Translations under genes and position numbers: made by a program
The notes under the pieces: generated by a model
Database searches by the model: none
Seen by the model: the letters and a program-made list of their open reading frames with translations, nothing else
Told to the model about the DNA's origin: nothing
Part shown: one piece after another, positions 25,018-34,540 of the stretch
Layout of the letters: every line of letters begins with the position of its first letter
Position numbering within the stretch: the first letter of the stretch is position 1
NCBI GenBank assembly: GCA_020635395.1
Contig: JACJZV010000001.1
Coordinates: 1,116,001-1,180,000, forward strand
Direction: 5' to 3'
DNA length: 64,000 bases
Origin: Flavobacteriales bacterium
Lineage (GTDB): Bacteria; Bacteroidota; Bacteroidia; NS11-12g; UBA9320

Positions 25018-27708
25018 CTACTCAACAATAAACCGTTTTGAAACAGCAATTTCCTTATTATAAGCCTGAATAAAATAAACTCCCTTTGATAGTTGGGGCA
25101 ACGAGATTGCAATTTTTGAACCATCCAAATTGTTTGTTTTCTGATAAACCAACGTTCCGGTAATATCGTAAACCAACACCTCATCAGCCAAGAAATCATT
25201 TTTTAAGAGTATCCAAAAGTGTCCGTTGTTCGGGTTGGGTGCAATGTCAAAATAAAAATCTGCCGAAATGTCTTTTACACCAACCGAATTGATGGTAATG
25301 GTTTTTGTAACTGTATCAATACAATTATAGGGCGAAGCAACAATCAATGAAACGTTATAATCGCCATCAACATAATAGTGGTGCGTTACATCAGTACCCA
25401 TGCTGGTGTCGGTTCCATCATCAAAATTCCAAATATAATCGCCTTGATTTATGAATCTTGAAGCCAAAATTACATCACGCCACGCCACTTGATAATCGAA
25501 GTTGGCATCAGGCATAATTCTCCATGTAATATTGTGCTGTTGAAGCGGAGTTTTGCATCCTCTGTTGTCGATATTGTACCAAAAAGAGGTGCTTTCTTTG
25601 ATAGGTTTTGTCACAAAATTATTTCCTCTGTAAAGCTCGTTTTTTCCATCGGCATCATACCAAACCACCTCACCCAAATCGGCATTAACCATCAAAGTTG
25701 GAGTGATACCGTCGCATTGTTGATTGTCCAACTGTTTTGAAATTATTTTTCCGAAAGGTATGGCCTCATAGCTCCATTTATATCGTTGAGTGTCTTTGCA
25801 GCCGTTTTCGGAAGTTTCCAGATAAAAAGTATCGTTTTTGCTAATGTTGTAAAATGCTCTCGATTTTCCTGAAAAAACAGAATTGCCTCCGGTTGGGGTT
25901 TTAAACCAATCCATACCACCAAATATAGATGCATAGTCAATGCCCACAGAGTCTCCGGCACATGCACTTTGATTTGCCAATCCCTGCAGTACATCAAAAT
26001 GCGACACAACCACTTTTATAGGCAACCTACTGCTGGCACACTTGCCATCAAACGATTCAACGTATTTGTAAAAAGTACCTCGTTTTTTAGGTTTAAAAAT
26101 TGTGGAGGTTCCGGTGTCGATGGGAGATCCTCCGGCGGCCACATCAAACCAACGAAGGGTTTGATTTCCGTTGGCAACAAGCGTAATGCTTCCGTCTAAA
26201 AGGCAGATAGCTGTGTCGTTCCCAACGGTTGGGTCGGCTGGGGCAAAGGCCGCATTGACGTAGGCCAACACTTTAAATCGCTCATTTTCTGAGCATTGTC
26301 CATTCACGGCTTGAGCATACAAAAAGGTGTCGCTATCTAACGGACCAATTTGAAAAACTTCTCCAGAACCTACCGGATTTAATGTTGTTGAATCCGCATA
26401 CCACCTCACGGTTCCGGCACTGGTGTGAGCAATAAGATTAGCCATACTATTTAGGCAAACAGAGTCGTGTTCAACCCCAGTAATTTTGGGTGTTTCAATT
26501 ACGTCTATCTTATTTTTTACTCGCTTGCTTTTGCACTCCCCGTTGTGTGCTTCAGCATATTTGGTTGAGGTTTCCTGCAATGCCGAATCACTCACGTAGG
26601 TATTTCCAATAAAAATAGTTCCGGTGTCTGACGGGGTGTTATACCAATATATTTGACCGGAGCTACTGCCCGTCATGGTGCCAAAATTGCCCGAACAAAT
26701 GGTTTTGTCGCCGCCAAATTTTACATCGGAAGGTTGATAGTTTAAGGTTTTTATAGTGGTATCTATACACTGCGAGAAATTGTAGCTCTGATAAATGGTG
26801 CTTATAAGCATTACTTCATTGTTGGCTTCTGTTGGGAATATTCGGGTATAATCTATTGCTCTAACATATCCGCCAATAGTGCTAAACGACCATCGATGGC
26901 AGTAGTATTCAATGCCTGAGTAGGTATAAACGTTATAGACTCTGCTGGAATAAAATTTGGAGGATTTATTGGTAAACTCAATGGTATCTCCGCTTTTAAA
27001 GCAATTGTCGAAGCTGAAATCGTTGTGAATGTCATATTGCACATACGGTTCAAGAATGACATCACAATCAAGGGTAATACCTCCAATATTCAAATCAAGA
27101 CCATGATACCATCTTCCTCCAACAGTACCTAGTCCAAGATTTTCAGCTTGCCCATCTCCCCACACATAATCATTAACAACAATGCCCACACGAGCCGTAT
27201 CATTACTTTCTACCACAAGCACATACGCTTCATTGGTTTTGTATGGCTGAAAAGTGGCACGTTTCTTTAGTCCTGTCAATGTGCCTCCGCCAAAATTGTC
27301 GGTCACCACAATAGTATCGCTTCTAATGGGAGAACCTGTTGGCAAACTATCGGGTCCGGGTTTGTAAATATGACAATAAACCGTAACCTTTTTTACATTA
27401 GGGGTCGTTACCCAACCATAAAAATCGAAGCCGGAAATGGTAATGCTGTCGGGTGATTCGTAATATTGCCCCAACCTATATCCTTGAGAAATATTAATGG
27501 CACGAAGCGTATCACCTTTATATCTACCATACAATATCGTATCGCTGCCACAGCTTTTAGGGGCAGAAACTTTGCCATGTTTTGAGGTTAAATTGGCCAC
27601 AGATACATCATCTTTTATTTTAAATCCGGATACCAAACTTTGGGCAAAAACGCCCGCAGAAGCTACCAACAAGAATAAGCTAAGTGTAATAGTTTTTTTC
27701 ATACGCAA
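25018..27708 (-). CDS. Large secreted protein with Ig-like modules, PKD domain and T9SS sorting domain
   Basis: 896 residues. Signal peptide (KKTITLSLFLLVASAGVFAQ), an N-terminal jelly-roll-like region to about residue 240, then five successive Ig-like modules of about 80 residues, each with a Cys in the opening strand (KTICSG, DSVCLN, TAICLL, QSACAG, QQCDG) and a central aromatic pair (YWYNTPS, RWYADS, RWFDVAAGG, DWFKTPTGG, VWYDADG). A PKD domain follows (YIWNFDDGTDTS, HHYYVDGDYNV), then a type A T9SS sorting domain ending KRFIVE. Probably a surface adhesin or matrix protein; no catalytic motif seen. A second ATG lies two codons in and gives a more standard signal peptide. Confidence 0.85.
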   Translation of the reverse strand: MRMKKTITLSLFLLVASAGVFAQSLVSGFKIKDDVSVANLTSKHGKVSAPKSCGSDTILYGRYKGDTLRAINISQGYRLGQYYESPDSITISGFDFYGWVTTPNVKKVTVYCHIYKPGPDSLPTGSPIRSDTIVVTDNFGGGTLTGLKKRATFQPYKTNEAYVLVVESNDTARVGIVVNDYVWGDGQAENLGLGTVGGRWYHGLDLNIGGITLDCDVILEPYVQYDIHNDFSFDNCFKSGDTIEFTNKSSKFYSSRVYNVYTYSGIEYYCHRWSFSTIGGYVRAIDYTRIFPTEANNEVMLISTIYQSYNFSQCIDTTIKTLNYQPSDVKFGGDKTICSGNFGTMTGSSSGQIYWYNTPSDTGTIFIGNTYVSDSALQETSTKYAEAHNGECKSKRVKNKIDVIETPKITGVEHDSVCLNSMANLIAHTSAGTVRWYADSTTLNPVGSGEVFQIGPLDSDTFLYAQAVNGQCSENERFKVLAYVNAAFAPADPTVGNDTAICLLDGSITLVANGNQTLRWFDVAAGGSPIDTGTSTIFKPKKRGTFYKYVESFDGKCASSRLPIKVVVSHFDVLQGLANQSACAGDSVGIDYASIFGGMDWFKTPTGGNSVFSGKSRAFYNISKNDTFYLETSENGCKDTQRYKWSYEAIPFGKIISKQLDNQQCDGITPTLMVNADLGEVVWYDADGKNELYRGNNFVTKPIKESTSFWYNIDNRGCKTPLQQHNITWRIMPDANFDYQVAWRDVILASRFINQGDYIWNFDDGTDTSMGTDVTHHYYVDGDYNVSLIVASPYNCIDTVTKTITINSVGVKDISADFYFDIAPNPNNGHFWILLKNDFLADEVLVYDITGTLVYQKTNNLDGSKIAISLPQLSKGVYFIQAYNKEIAVSKRFIVE

Positions 27709-27916
27709 TGTGAAATAACAAACAAAATATTGGTAAAGTTATAAAAATATTTTTGTTAATCTCGCTATTCAAAAAAAAACAACTGTCAAAAAAAATTAGG
27801 GGTAAAGTTGTTCGCAAAAGAAATCCTTTATTTTGGGCTTTTGACGGCTATATTACTGACATTGGCTCATAGGCACAAGATTAAAACTTTAAGCAAGAAG
27901 AAATATAACCCGGCAA

Positions 27917-27960
27917 AGAATAACGACTTTTCGGTGGCACTTATCGCCATTTGTTATTCT
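27917..27960. promoter_or_regulatory. Inverted repeat upstream of the DPP4-like gene
   Basis: AGAATAAC (27917-27924) and GTTATTCT (27953-27960) are perfect 8-base arms around an inner TGGC/GCCA hairpin. The right arm lies 17 bases before the TAnnTTTG box, in the -33 region, so an operator is possible; it could equally be a leftover terminator. The rest of the 27709-28003 gap shows only AT-rich DNA. Confidence 0.3.
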
Positions 27961-27977
27961 CAATAGCCGAAAAAAAC

Positions 27978-27985
27978 TAAGTTTG
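27978..27985 (+). promoter_or_regulatory. TAnnTTTG promoter box of the DPP4-like gene
   Basis: TAAGTTTG, 18 bases before ATG 28004. The TTG that opens the longer frame (27983) lies inside it. Confidence 0.5.
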
Positions 27986-28003
27986 CCGAAAACGTTTTTA
28001 TCA

Positions 28004-30160
28004 ATGAAATTGAGAATAGCATTAGCAGTAGTTTCCTTTTTTATTTCGGTTGGCAGTTTTGCTCAGAGCAAAATGCTTACCATGAAGGATGCCTTTAATT
28101 ACAAACTTTATCCGAGTGGGGTAGAGCAACTTCAGTGGGCAGACAATGACAATTATGCCTATGTTGACACCAACGAATCGGGAGACAGGGTTTGGAAAAT
28201 GGTAACCATCGACCTCACAAATATTAATTTGGTAAAAATGATTTCTACCGAAGATATCGATGCAGCCCTTCATCGATTTGAAAAGGACATAGATTCATTG
28301 AAGTCTTTGCCACGTGGTACCTGGACTTCTCGCCAAACTTTCCGATTTTATCATCAAAAAAAATACTACGAATACCATTCGGGTGATAAAAAAATAAGCC
28401 GATTGGTTGATTTGGATGGCGTGGATATGAGCCATTTAGACATACATTGGAAAAGCAAAAATTTCGCCCATGTTGAGTCAGAAAACTTGTTTGTAAACAA
28501 AAAGCAGATAACCACCGATGGAGGCAATGGCATTGTTTATGGCCAATCAGTTCATAGAAATGAATTTGGCATAAATGGTGGAATGTTTTGGAGCGAAGAT
28601 GGACAAAAATTGGCCTTTTATCGGATGGATGAAAGCATGGTAACCGAATATCCGTTATATAATTTAGACGTGAAACCTTCCACCGCAAAACAAATCAGAT
28701 ATCCTGTGGCGGGCAACCCAAGTCATCATGTTACGCTGGGTGTTTATGATGTAAAAACAGGCAAAACCATCTACATTAAAACAGGAGAACCCGCGGAGCA
28801 ATATTTGACCAATATTTCTTGGAATCCGAACGGAAAGTCGGTTTATATTGCTATTGTAAACCGAGAGCAAAACCACTTATGGCTGAATGAATACAACGTG
28901 GAAACGGGCGATTTTGTAAAAACCCTTTTTGAAGAAACCAATAGCAAATATGTTGAGCCTGAGCATCCGATGATTTTTACTAAAAACCCTAACGAGTTTG
29001 TTTGGTGGAGCGAGCGAGACGGATACAACCATTTGTATCTGTACAATACCGAAGGCAAATTGCTCGATCAGTTGACAAAAGGGGAATGGGTTGTAACGCA
29101 GTTTCATGGATTTAGCGATGACGGTAAATTCATTTATATTACTTGCACCAAAGAATCTCCGCTAAACAGAGATTTGTATGCCGTATCTGTTAAAAATGCC
29201 AAGAAAATGACCAAGCTTACCAACAATGAAGGAACACACACCATAAGTGCAAGTCCGAACAATGTGCATTTTATTGACAATTTTAGTAGCACTATTACCC
29301 CTCGTGAAGTGAGAATTTTGGGCGAGGCGGGAAATATTATTTCTGTATTAAAAACGGCAGAAAACCCGCTAAAAGACTACAAACTTGGTCAAATGGAAAT
29401 TGGCTCAATTCCATCTACCGACAAAAGTGTGGAGCTGTATTATCGGGTGTTTAAACCCATCAATTTTGACCCATCAAAAAAATATCCGGTCATTGTTTAT
29501 TTATATAATGGACCTCATGTTCAGTTAGTTACAAACTCTTGGTTGGGTGGAGCCAATTTGTGGTATCAATATTTGGCAGAGCAAGGATATGTTGTTTTTA
29601 CCATTGATGGCAGAGGTTCTGACAACAGAGGTTTTGCATTTGAAAGTGCCGTTCACCGACAAATGGCTACATTGGAAATGGACGACCAATTAGCTGGAGT
29701 AAATTGGCTCAAAACGCAGCAGTGGGTGGATGCCGATAGAATGGGAGTACACGGCTGGAGCTACGGCGGATTTATGACTACCTCGCTTATGACCCGAAAA
29801 CCGGGTACGTTTAAAGTAGGAGTGGCCGGAGGGCCGGTTATTAACTGGGAATACTACGAAATAATGTACACCGAGCGATATATGGATTCTCCTCAAGAAA
29901 ACCCCGAAGGATATAAAAACAACAATTTGTTGAACTATGCAGATAAAATACAGGGTAAATTGTTGATGATACATGGTGGGCAAGATGATGTAGTGCTTTG
30001 GCAGCACAGCCTTTTATTTATGCAGAAGAATATTCAAAGTGGAAATACAAACTTAGATTATTTCGTTTATCCGCATCACCCGCACAATGTTTCAGGGCCG
30101 GATAGGGTGCATCTGTATCAAAAAATCACCGATTATTTATTCGAAAATCTAAGCAAATAG
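28004..30160 (+). CDS. Secreted S9 family peptidase, dipeptidyl peptidase IV-like
   Basis: Prolyl-specific serine exopeptidase of family S9B, acting in the periplasm or outside. A signal peptide (MKLRIALAVVSFFISVGSFA) is followed by a DPP4 N-terminal beta-propeller and a C-terminal alpha/beta hydrolase. Catalytic Ser in GWSYGG, Asp in GGQDDVV and His in PHHPHNV are all present, and FTIDGRGSDNRG is the S9 oxyanion-side motif. From ATG 28004 it has 718 residues, normal for the family. The following ChaN-like gene starts 4 bases after the stop, so they form an operon. Confidence 0.92.
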   Translation: MKLRIALAVVSFFISVGSFAQSKMLTMKDAFNYKLYPSGVEQLQWADNDNYAYVDTNESGDRVWKMVTIDLTNINLVKMISTEDIDAALHRFEKDIDSLKSLPRGTWTSRQTFRFYHQKKYYEYHSGDKKISRLVDLDGVDMSHLDIHWKSKNFAHVESENLFVNKKQITTDGGNGIVYGQSVHRNEFGINGGMFWSEDGQKLAFYRMDESMVTEYPLYNLDVKPSTAKQIRYPVAGNPSHHVTLGVYDVKTGKTIYIKTGEPAEQYLTNISWNPNGKSVYIAIVNREQNHLWLNEYNVETGDFVKTLFEETNSKYVEPEHPMIFTKNPNEFVWWSERDGYNHLYLYNTEGKLLDQLTKGEWVVTQFHGFSDDGKFIYITCTKESPLNRDLYAVSVKNAKKMTKLTNNEGTHTISASPNNVHFIDNFSSTITPREVRILGEAGNIISVLKTAENPLKDYKLGQMEIGSIPSTDKSVELYYRVFKPINFDPSKKYPVIVYLYNGPHVQLVTNSWLGGANLWYQYLAEQGYVVFTIDGRGSDNRGFAFESAVHRQMATLEMDDQLAGVNWLKTQQWVDADRMGVHGWSYGGFMTTSLMTRKPGTFKVGVAGGPVINWEYYEIMYTERYMDSPQENPEGYKNNNLLNYADKIQGKLLMIHGGQDDVVLWQHSLLFMQKNIQSGNTNLDYFVYPHHPHNVSGPDRVHLYQKITDYLFENLSK

Positions 30161-30163
30161 GTC

Positions 30164-31033
30164 ATGAGATATTTGGTAACCGCGGTTCTTTCGGCTATTG
30201 CCATTTTTGGCTTTTCGCAAAACAAAACGGGATATGTGATATACAACTCGAAAGGCAAAAAGGTAAGCTATAAAAAAATGGTAAAATCGCTTTCAAAAGC
30301 CGATGTTACCTGTTTTGGCGAGTTTCACGACAATCCCATTTCGCATTGGTTGGAGCTGGAATTGACCAAAGACTATTATCAAAAGGTAGGAAATTGCCTG
30401 CTTCTTGGTGCCGAAATGGTGGAGCGAGATAATCAAGACGAGTTGGATTTGTATTTGTTTGACAGCATCAACCAAAAGGCTTTTGACACGTTGGCTCGTT
30501 TGTGGCCCAATTATAAAACCGACTACAAACCATTGGTGGATTTTGCCAAAGATTCTGGAGTGCATTTTTGTGCAACAAACATTCCACGGAGGTATGCAAG
30601 TTTGGTTTATAAAAAAGATTTTGCTGGTCTCGATAGCCTTTCAAACGAAGAAAAGAGTTGGATAGCACCGTTGCCTATAACCTTTGATTCAAGTTTACCG
30701 CAATACCAAAAGATATTGGAGATGATGGGTGGACATGGAAGTTCGAGGCTTGTAAAAGCTCAAGCAATAAAAGATGCCACCATGGCTTATTTTATTATTG
30801 AAGCGTTAAAAGCCAATGCGAGCAAGACAACCAAATTTTTGCATTTCAACGGCAGCTTTCATACTGATTTTCACGAAGGAATAGTTTGGTATCTCAACCA
30901 ATATGCTCCCGAAATCTCCGTAAAAACCATTGCCACCGTCAGCCAAAGCGATGTTTCTAAGCTCGACAAAGAACATCGTGGCAGAGCCGATTTTATCATT
31001 TGTGTGGATGAGGATATGACATCGACGTATTGA
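30164..31033 (+). CDS. ChaN-like exported protein (possible heme/iron binding)
   Basis: 289 residues with a signal peptide (MRYLVTAVLSAIAIFGFSQ; no lipobox Cys). The body matches the ChaN/DUF399 fold: VTCFGEFHDNPISHWLE, LLLGAEMVERDNQ, LHFNGSFHTDFHEGIVWYL. In the studied ChaN protein heme is bound by a conserved Tyr between two monomers; function in this lineage is inferred. Its place behind a secreted peptidase and ahead of ferritin fits iron acquisition or peptide-derived heme handling, but the link is only positional. Confidence 0.8.
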   Translation: MRYLVTAVLSAIAIFGFSQNKTGYVIYNSKGKKVSYKKMVKSLSKADVTCFGEFHDNPISHWLELELTKDYYQKVGNCLLLGAEMVERDNQDELDLYLFDSINQKAFDTLARLWPNYKTDYKPLVDFAKDSGVHFCATNIPRRYASLVYKKDFAGLDSLSNEEKSWIAPLPITFDSSLPQYQKILEMMGGHGSSRLVKAQAIKDATMAYFIIEALKANASKTTKFLHFNGSFHTDFHEGIVWYLNQYAPEISVKTIATVSQSDVSKLDKEHRGRADFIICVDEDMTSTY

Positions 31034-31087
31034 GAGGTAGTATTGTCTATTAAAAATTATTTTTAATGGCATCACTTTTTCAAAACC

Positions 31088-31095
31088 TATCTTTG
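31088..31095 (+). promoter_or_regulatory. TAnnTTTG promoter box of ferritin-kdsB
   Basis: TATCTTTG ends 4 bases before ATG 31100, so the transcript would start at or one base ahead of the ATG. Confidence 0.5.
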
Positions 31096-31099
31096 CCAC

Positions 31100-31612
31100 A
31101 TGATTTCGAAAAAAGTTGAAATAGCGTTGAACGACCAAATTCGGTTGGAGGCCGAGAGTTCACAATTTTATTTGGCCATGGCTTCATGGTCAGAGAATCA
31201 AGGATTTAATGGTGTTGCCAGTTTTTTGTATGCTCACAGCGATGAAGAGCGAATGCACATGCTTAAGCTTGTGAAATTTGTAAATGAGCGTGGAGGCAAG
31301 GCAATTATTGCCAAATTGGATGCTCCTCCGGTAGATTTTGGAAGCATCAACTTGGTGTTTGAAGAATTGCTAAATCATGAAATTATGGTTACACAATCCA
31401 TCAACGATGTGGTGGATGTATGTTTAAAAGAGAAGGATTATACCACCCACAACTTTATGCAATGGTATGTTTCGGAGCAAATAGAGGAGGAGGGCTTGGC
31501 CAGAACCATCAACGACAAACTTAAAATGATTGGAGCTGACAAGGGAGGCTTGTATCTTTTCGACAGAGATTTAGAAAACTTATCACTTACCCCTCAAGAT
31601 ACTCAGAAATAA
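31100..31612 (+). CDS. ftnA: Ferritin (iron-storage protein)
   Basis: Non-heme bacterial ferritin of 170 residues; four-helix bundle with the ferroxidase ligands visible as LEAESSQFY (Glu17 type), HSDEERMHM (Glu-Glu and His) and YVSEQIEEE (Gln/Glu). Oxidises Fe(II) and stores it as mineral in the cytoplasm. Its stop shares one base with the kdsB start (TAATG). The very short leader leaves no room for a riboswitch, so any iron control must act at the promoter or elsewhere. Confidence 0.93.
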   Translation: MISKKVEIALNDQIRLEAESSQFYLAMASWSENQGFNGVASFLYAHSDEERMHMLKLVKFVNERGGKAIIAKLDAPPVDFGSINLVFEELLNHEIMVTQSINDVVDVCLKEKDYTTHNFMQWYVSEQIEEEGLARTINDKLKMIGADKGGLYLFDRDLENLSLTPQDTQK

Positions 31613-32373
31613 TGGAGAGTTTAATTGTCATTCCGGCTCGCTTTCAATCAGAGAGATTTCCGGGCAAACCATTGGAAAAAATAAATGGTGTTTCTTTAAT
31701 TCAACGTGTGTATGAGCAATGTCTAAAAAGCAATGCCAGCGATGTGATTGTGGCCACCGACGACCAACGAATATTTGATCACGTGTTATCGTTTGATGGT
31801 AATGTGTGTATGACCTCGGCGAGCCACCAAAACGGTACGGAACGCATAATAGAATGTGTTGAACGCCTGATGGATGGGGGAGAGGAATATGAAGTGGTTA
31901 TAAATGTGCAGGGTGATGAGCCACTGGTAAATCCAACGGACATTAATAGGTTGATAGACGTTTTTGAGGATGACGATACAGACATTGCCACGTTGGTTAA
32001 AAAAATTGATAATCAGGAGGAATTAAACAATCCAAACGTGGTAAAAGCCGTTTTGACCGATTTTGAAGAAGGTGTGGCCGATGCTCTTTATTTTAGCCGT
32101 TTACCCATTCCATTTATCCGCGAAAAGGTGGACAATCCGTTGGCTTATACGGATTATTACAAACACATTGGGTTGTATGCTTTTTCGGTAGAAGTATTAC
32201 TTTCTCTTAAAACAGTTTCTGAGTCGGCATTGGAAAAAGCAGAGAAATTGGAGCAACTTCGTTGGCTTCAAAATCATTATGTTGTGGCGGCCATCAAAAC
32301 CAAAAATGACAGCATTGGTGTGGACACCATCGAAGATTTAAAGGCTGTTGAAAACATCTTGAAAAGCCGTTAG
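31612..32373 (+). CDS. kdsB: 3-deoxy-manno-octulosonate cytidylyltransferase
   Basis: Activates Kdo to CMP-Kdo for LPS core synthesis, using CTP. Motifs: VIPARFQSERFPGKPL near the N-terminus, VIVATDDQRI, SHQNGTERI, VINVQGDEPLV and HIGLYAFS. 253 residues, full length. Sits between ferritin (1-base overlap) and pyrG, whose product makes the CTP that KdsB uses. Confidence 0.95.
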   Translation: MESLIVIPARFQSERFPGKPLEKINGVSLIQRVYEQCLKSNASDVIVATDDQRIFDHVLSFDGNVCMTSASHQNGTERIIECVERLMDGGEEYEVVINVQGDEPLVNPTDINRLIDVFEDDDTDIATLVKKIDNQEELNNPNVVKAVLTDFEEGVADALYFSRLPIPFIREKVDNPLAYTDYYKHIGLYAFSVEVLLSLKTVSESALEKAEKLEQLRWLQNHYVVAAIKTKNDSIGVDTIEDLKAVENILKSR

Positions 32374-32404
32374 ATTCTTTGTTCTGTCAGGAAATTGCAA
32401 TACG

Positions 32405-32412
32405 TACCTTTG
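32405..32412 (+). promoter_or_regulatory. TAnnTTTG promoter box of pyrG
   Basis: TACCTTTG, 48 bases before the pyrG ATG. If transcription starts 4 bases after the final G, the RNA begins with three C residues. Confidence 0.5.
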
Positions 32413-32430
32413 CATCCCGTACAATAGCGT

Positions 32431-32460
32431 AAGCAGGAGCGGTAAAAAAACCTGCTTTTT
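32431..32460 (+). promoter_or_regulatory. Leader hairpin immediately before pyrG
   Basis: Perfect 7-base arms AAGCAGG (32431-32437) and CCTGCTT (32451-32457) are followed by TTT and the ATG. The stem plus T run looks like a small attenuator or a start-masking hairpin. CTP-responsive leaders control pyrG in Gram-positive bacteria; that this one works in a similar way is inference. Confidence 0.4.
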
Positions 32461-34086
32461 ATGAATATGAAGAAAGCAAAATACGTTTTTGTTACGGGTG
32501 GCGTAACATCATCATTAGGAAAAGGAATCATTGCCGCTTCGTTGGCAAAACTTTTACAGGCTCGTGGCTATTCTACCACCATCCAAAAATTTGACCCATA
32601 CATAAACGTTGACCCAGGCACCATGAACCCTTACGAACATGGCGAATGTTACGTTACAGATGACGGTGCAGAAACAGATTTGGACTTGGGTCATTACGAA
32701 CGCTTTTTGAATATTGCCACCTCGCAGGCTAATAACGTTACTACCGGAAAAATCTATCAAACCGTAATAGACAACGAACGAAAAGGAAAATACTTGGGTA
32801 AAACTGTTCAGGTAATTCCGCATATTACCGACGAAATAAAACGCCGTATGTTACTTCTTGGAGAGAGTGGCGAATATGACGTGGTAATAACTGAATTGGG
32901 CGGCACAGTGGGAGATATTGAGTCTTTGCCTTACATTGAGGCCGTGCGACAATTGCGTTGGGAGCTGGGTCATGATGATTCGTGTGTTATCCATCTTACC
33001 TTGATACCTTATCTAAAAGCTGCCGGAGAATTAAAAACCAAACCCACTCAGCACAGTGTGAAAGGGTTGCAAGAAATGGGGGTACAGCCCGATATATTGG
33101 TGTGCAGGACCGAACATAAACTAACACCGGAGATTCGACGAAAAGTGGCGTTGTTTTGTAACGTAAACCAAAATGCGGTTATCGAATCAATCGATGTTTC
33201 ATCTATATATCAGGTGCCGCTGGTTATGCTCAAAGAAAAATTGGACAAGGTGACCTTGGCCAAACTGAGATTGAGCAGCAAAAACGACCCGGATTTAGAA
33301 AACTGGAAAGATTTTCTGTTTAAACTTGATCATCCAAAAACCGAAATCAACATTGGATTGGTTGGGAAATATGTGGAACTTCAGGATGCCTATAAATCTA
33401 TCAATGAGGCATTTAACCACGCCGGAGCAGTAAATGAGTGCAAGGTAAACGTTATAAGCATCCATTCGGAAACATTGAGTGCCGAAAATGTGGCCGAAAA
33501 ACTAAAAGGTTTGCATGGCATATTGGTGGCTCCGGGTTTTGGCGATAGAGGCATTGAAGGAAAAATTGATGCCATAAAATACATTCGCGAAAACAACATT
33601 CCATTTTTCGGAATTTGCCTTGGAATGCAGTGTGCTGTTATTGAGTTTGGAAGAAACGTTGTAGGCTTAAAAGATGCCCACAGCACTGAAATGAATAAAC
33701 GCACCAAACATCCGGTAATAGACAAAATGGAAAGCCAAAAGAAACTGAAAAACATGGGTGGCACCATGCGTTTGGGTGCTTATAGTTGCACCATCGAAAA
33801 AGGGAGTCTTGCCTATAAAATTTATGGCAAAACCTCTATTTCTGAAAGGCACAGACATCGCTTTGAATTTAACAACGAATACAAAAAGCAATACATAGCC
33901 AAAGGCATGAAGCTAACAGGAGTAAACAGCGAAAATGATTTGGTGGAGATTGTAGAACTACCCAACCATCCCTATTTTATTGGTGTGCAGTTTCACCCTG
34001 AGCTAAAAAGCACAGTGGACAACCCACACCCTCTTTTTGTAAAATTCGTAAAAGCTGCAATTGATTTTGCTGGCTTAGGCGGTTAA
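32461..34086 (+). CDS. pyrG: CTP synthase
   Basis: Glutamine- and ATP-dependent conversion of UTP to CTP. N-terminal synthetase domain with KYVFVTGGVTSSLGKG (P-loop), NVDPGTMNPYEHGECYV and TELGGTVGDIES; C-terminal class I glutamine amidotransferase with the nucleophile in FGICLGMQ and the His-Glu pair in VQFHPEL. 541 residues, normal. An in-frame ATG two codons later is an alternative start. Separated from kdsB by 87 bases with its own promoter and hairpin leader. Confidence 0.96.
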   Translation: MNMKKAKYVFVTGGVTSSLGKGIIAASLAKLLQARGYSTTIQKFDPYINVDPGTMNPYEHGECYVTDDGAETDLDLGHYERFLNIATSQANNVTTGKIYQTVIDNERKGKYLGKTVQVIPHITDEIKRRMLLLGESGEYDVVITELGGTVGDIESLPYIEAVRQLRWELGHDDSCVIHLTLIPYLKAAGELKTKPTQHSVKGLQEMGVQPDILVCRTEHKLTPEIRRKVALFCNVNQNAVIESIDVSSIYQVPLVMLKEKLDKVTLAKLRLSSKNDPDLENWKDFLFKLDHPKTEINIGLVGKYVELQDAYKSINEAFNHAGAVNECKVNVISIHSETLSAENVAEKLKGLHGILVAPGFGDRGIEGKIDAIKYIRENNIPFFGICLGMQCAVIEFGRNVVGLKDAHSTEMNKRTKHPVIDKMESQKKLKNMGGTMRLGAYSCTIEKGSLAYKIYGKTSISERHRHRFEFNNEYKKQYIAKGMKLTGVNSENDLVEIVELPNHPYFIGVQFHPELKSTVDNPHPLFVKFVKAAIDFAGLGG

Positions 34087-34134
34087 TTATTTTCGAGAAC
34101 ATTACCCAATAACTGTCGGGTGTCGGTGTTGTTT

Positions 34135-34422
34135 TGCCGTCATGCAGAGGCTTGCCGCTGCATCTCTTTGGTGATTACTTTTGAGGCGTATTTTTTTTCC
34201 TATATTCAATCTATACCAAAACAATATTGATAGACAAAACCACAAAGTACACAGAGAACACACAAAGGTCACAAAAATTTCTTTGCGTATTTTGTGTGTA
34301 CTCTGTAGTAATGTATTAGTTTCCGCAAAACCGAATATTTTAGGTATTTGAGATGCTTCGCCTTGCTCAGCATGACGATAACAAATGCCGTCATGCAGAG
34401 GATTGCCGCTGCATCTCTTTTG
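34135..34422. repeat. Intergenic repeat cluster: three copies of a 30-base element around a long inverted repeat
   Basis: The 454-base gap 34087-34540 has no gene. Two direct copies of an element opening GCCGTCATGCAGAGG and closing GCTGCATCTCTTT lie at about 34136-34169 and 34387-34420; an inverted, diverged copy (GAGATGC ... GCATGACG) lies at 34350-34376. Between them, 34251-34275 and 34282-34306 form a 25-base inverted repeat with 20 matching positions and a 6-base loop. A further decayed copy occurs at 35139-35178. Similar CGTCATGCTGAGC-type repeats are scattered in other Bacteroidota genomes. Confidence 0.7.
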
Positions 34423-34540
34423 TAAACACTTTTATTTTTGCTTAATTCGTTGGGTGTTACTCAGTATGACCAAGTTTTAATATAAACCACGATGAATTAA
34501 TAGAATCGTTTTATTATTTAACCCTTAAAAATTTATAATT

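Noticed and set aside
27709..28003. Possible small RNA or small gene in the 295-base gap before the DPP4-like gene
   Set aside because: No start codon with a sensible frame and no structured element beyond the short inverted repeat already listed.
34387..34422. Spaced repeats considered as a CRISPR array
   Set aside because: Only three or four diverged copies, mixed orientation, uneven spacing, no cas genes.
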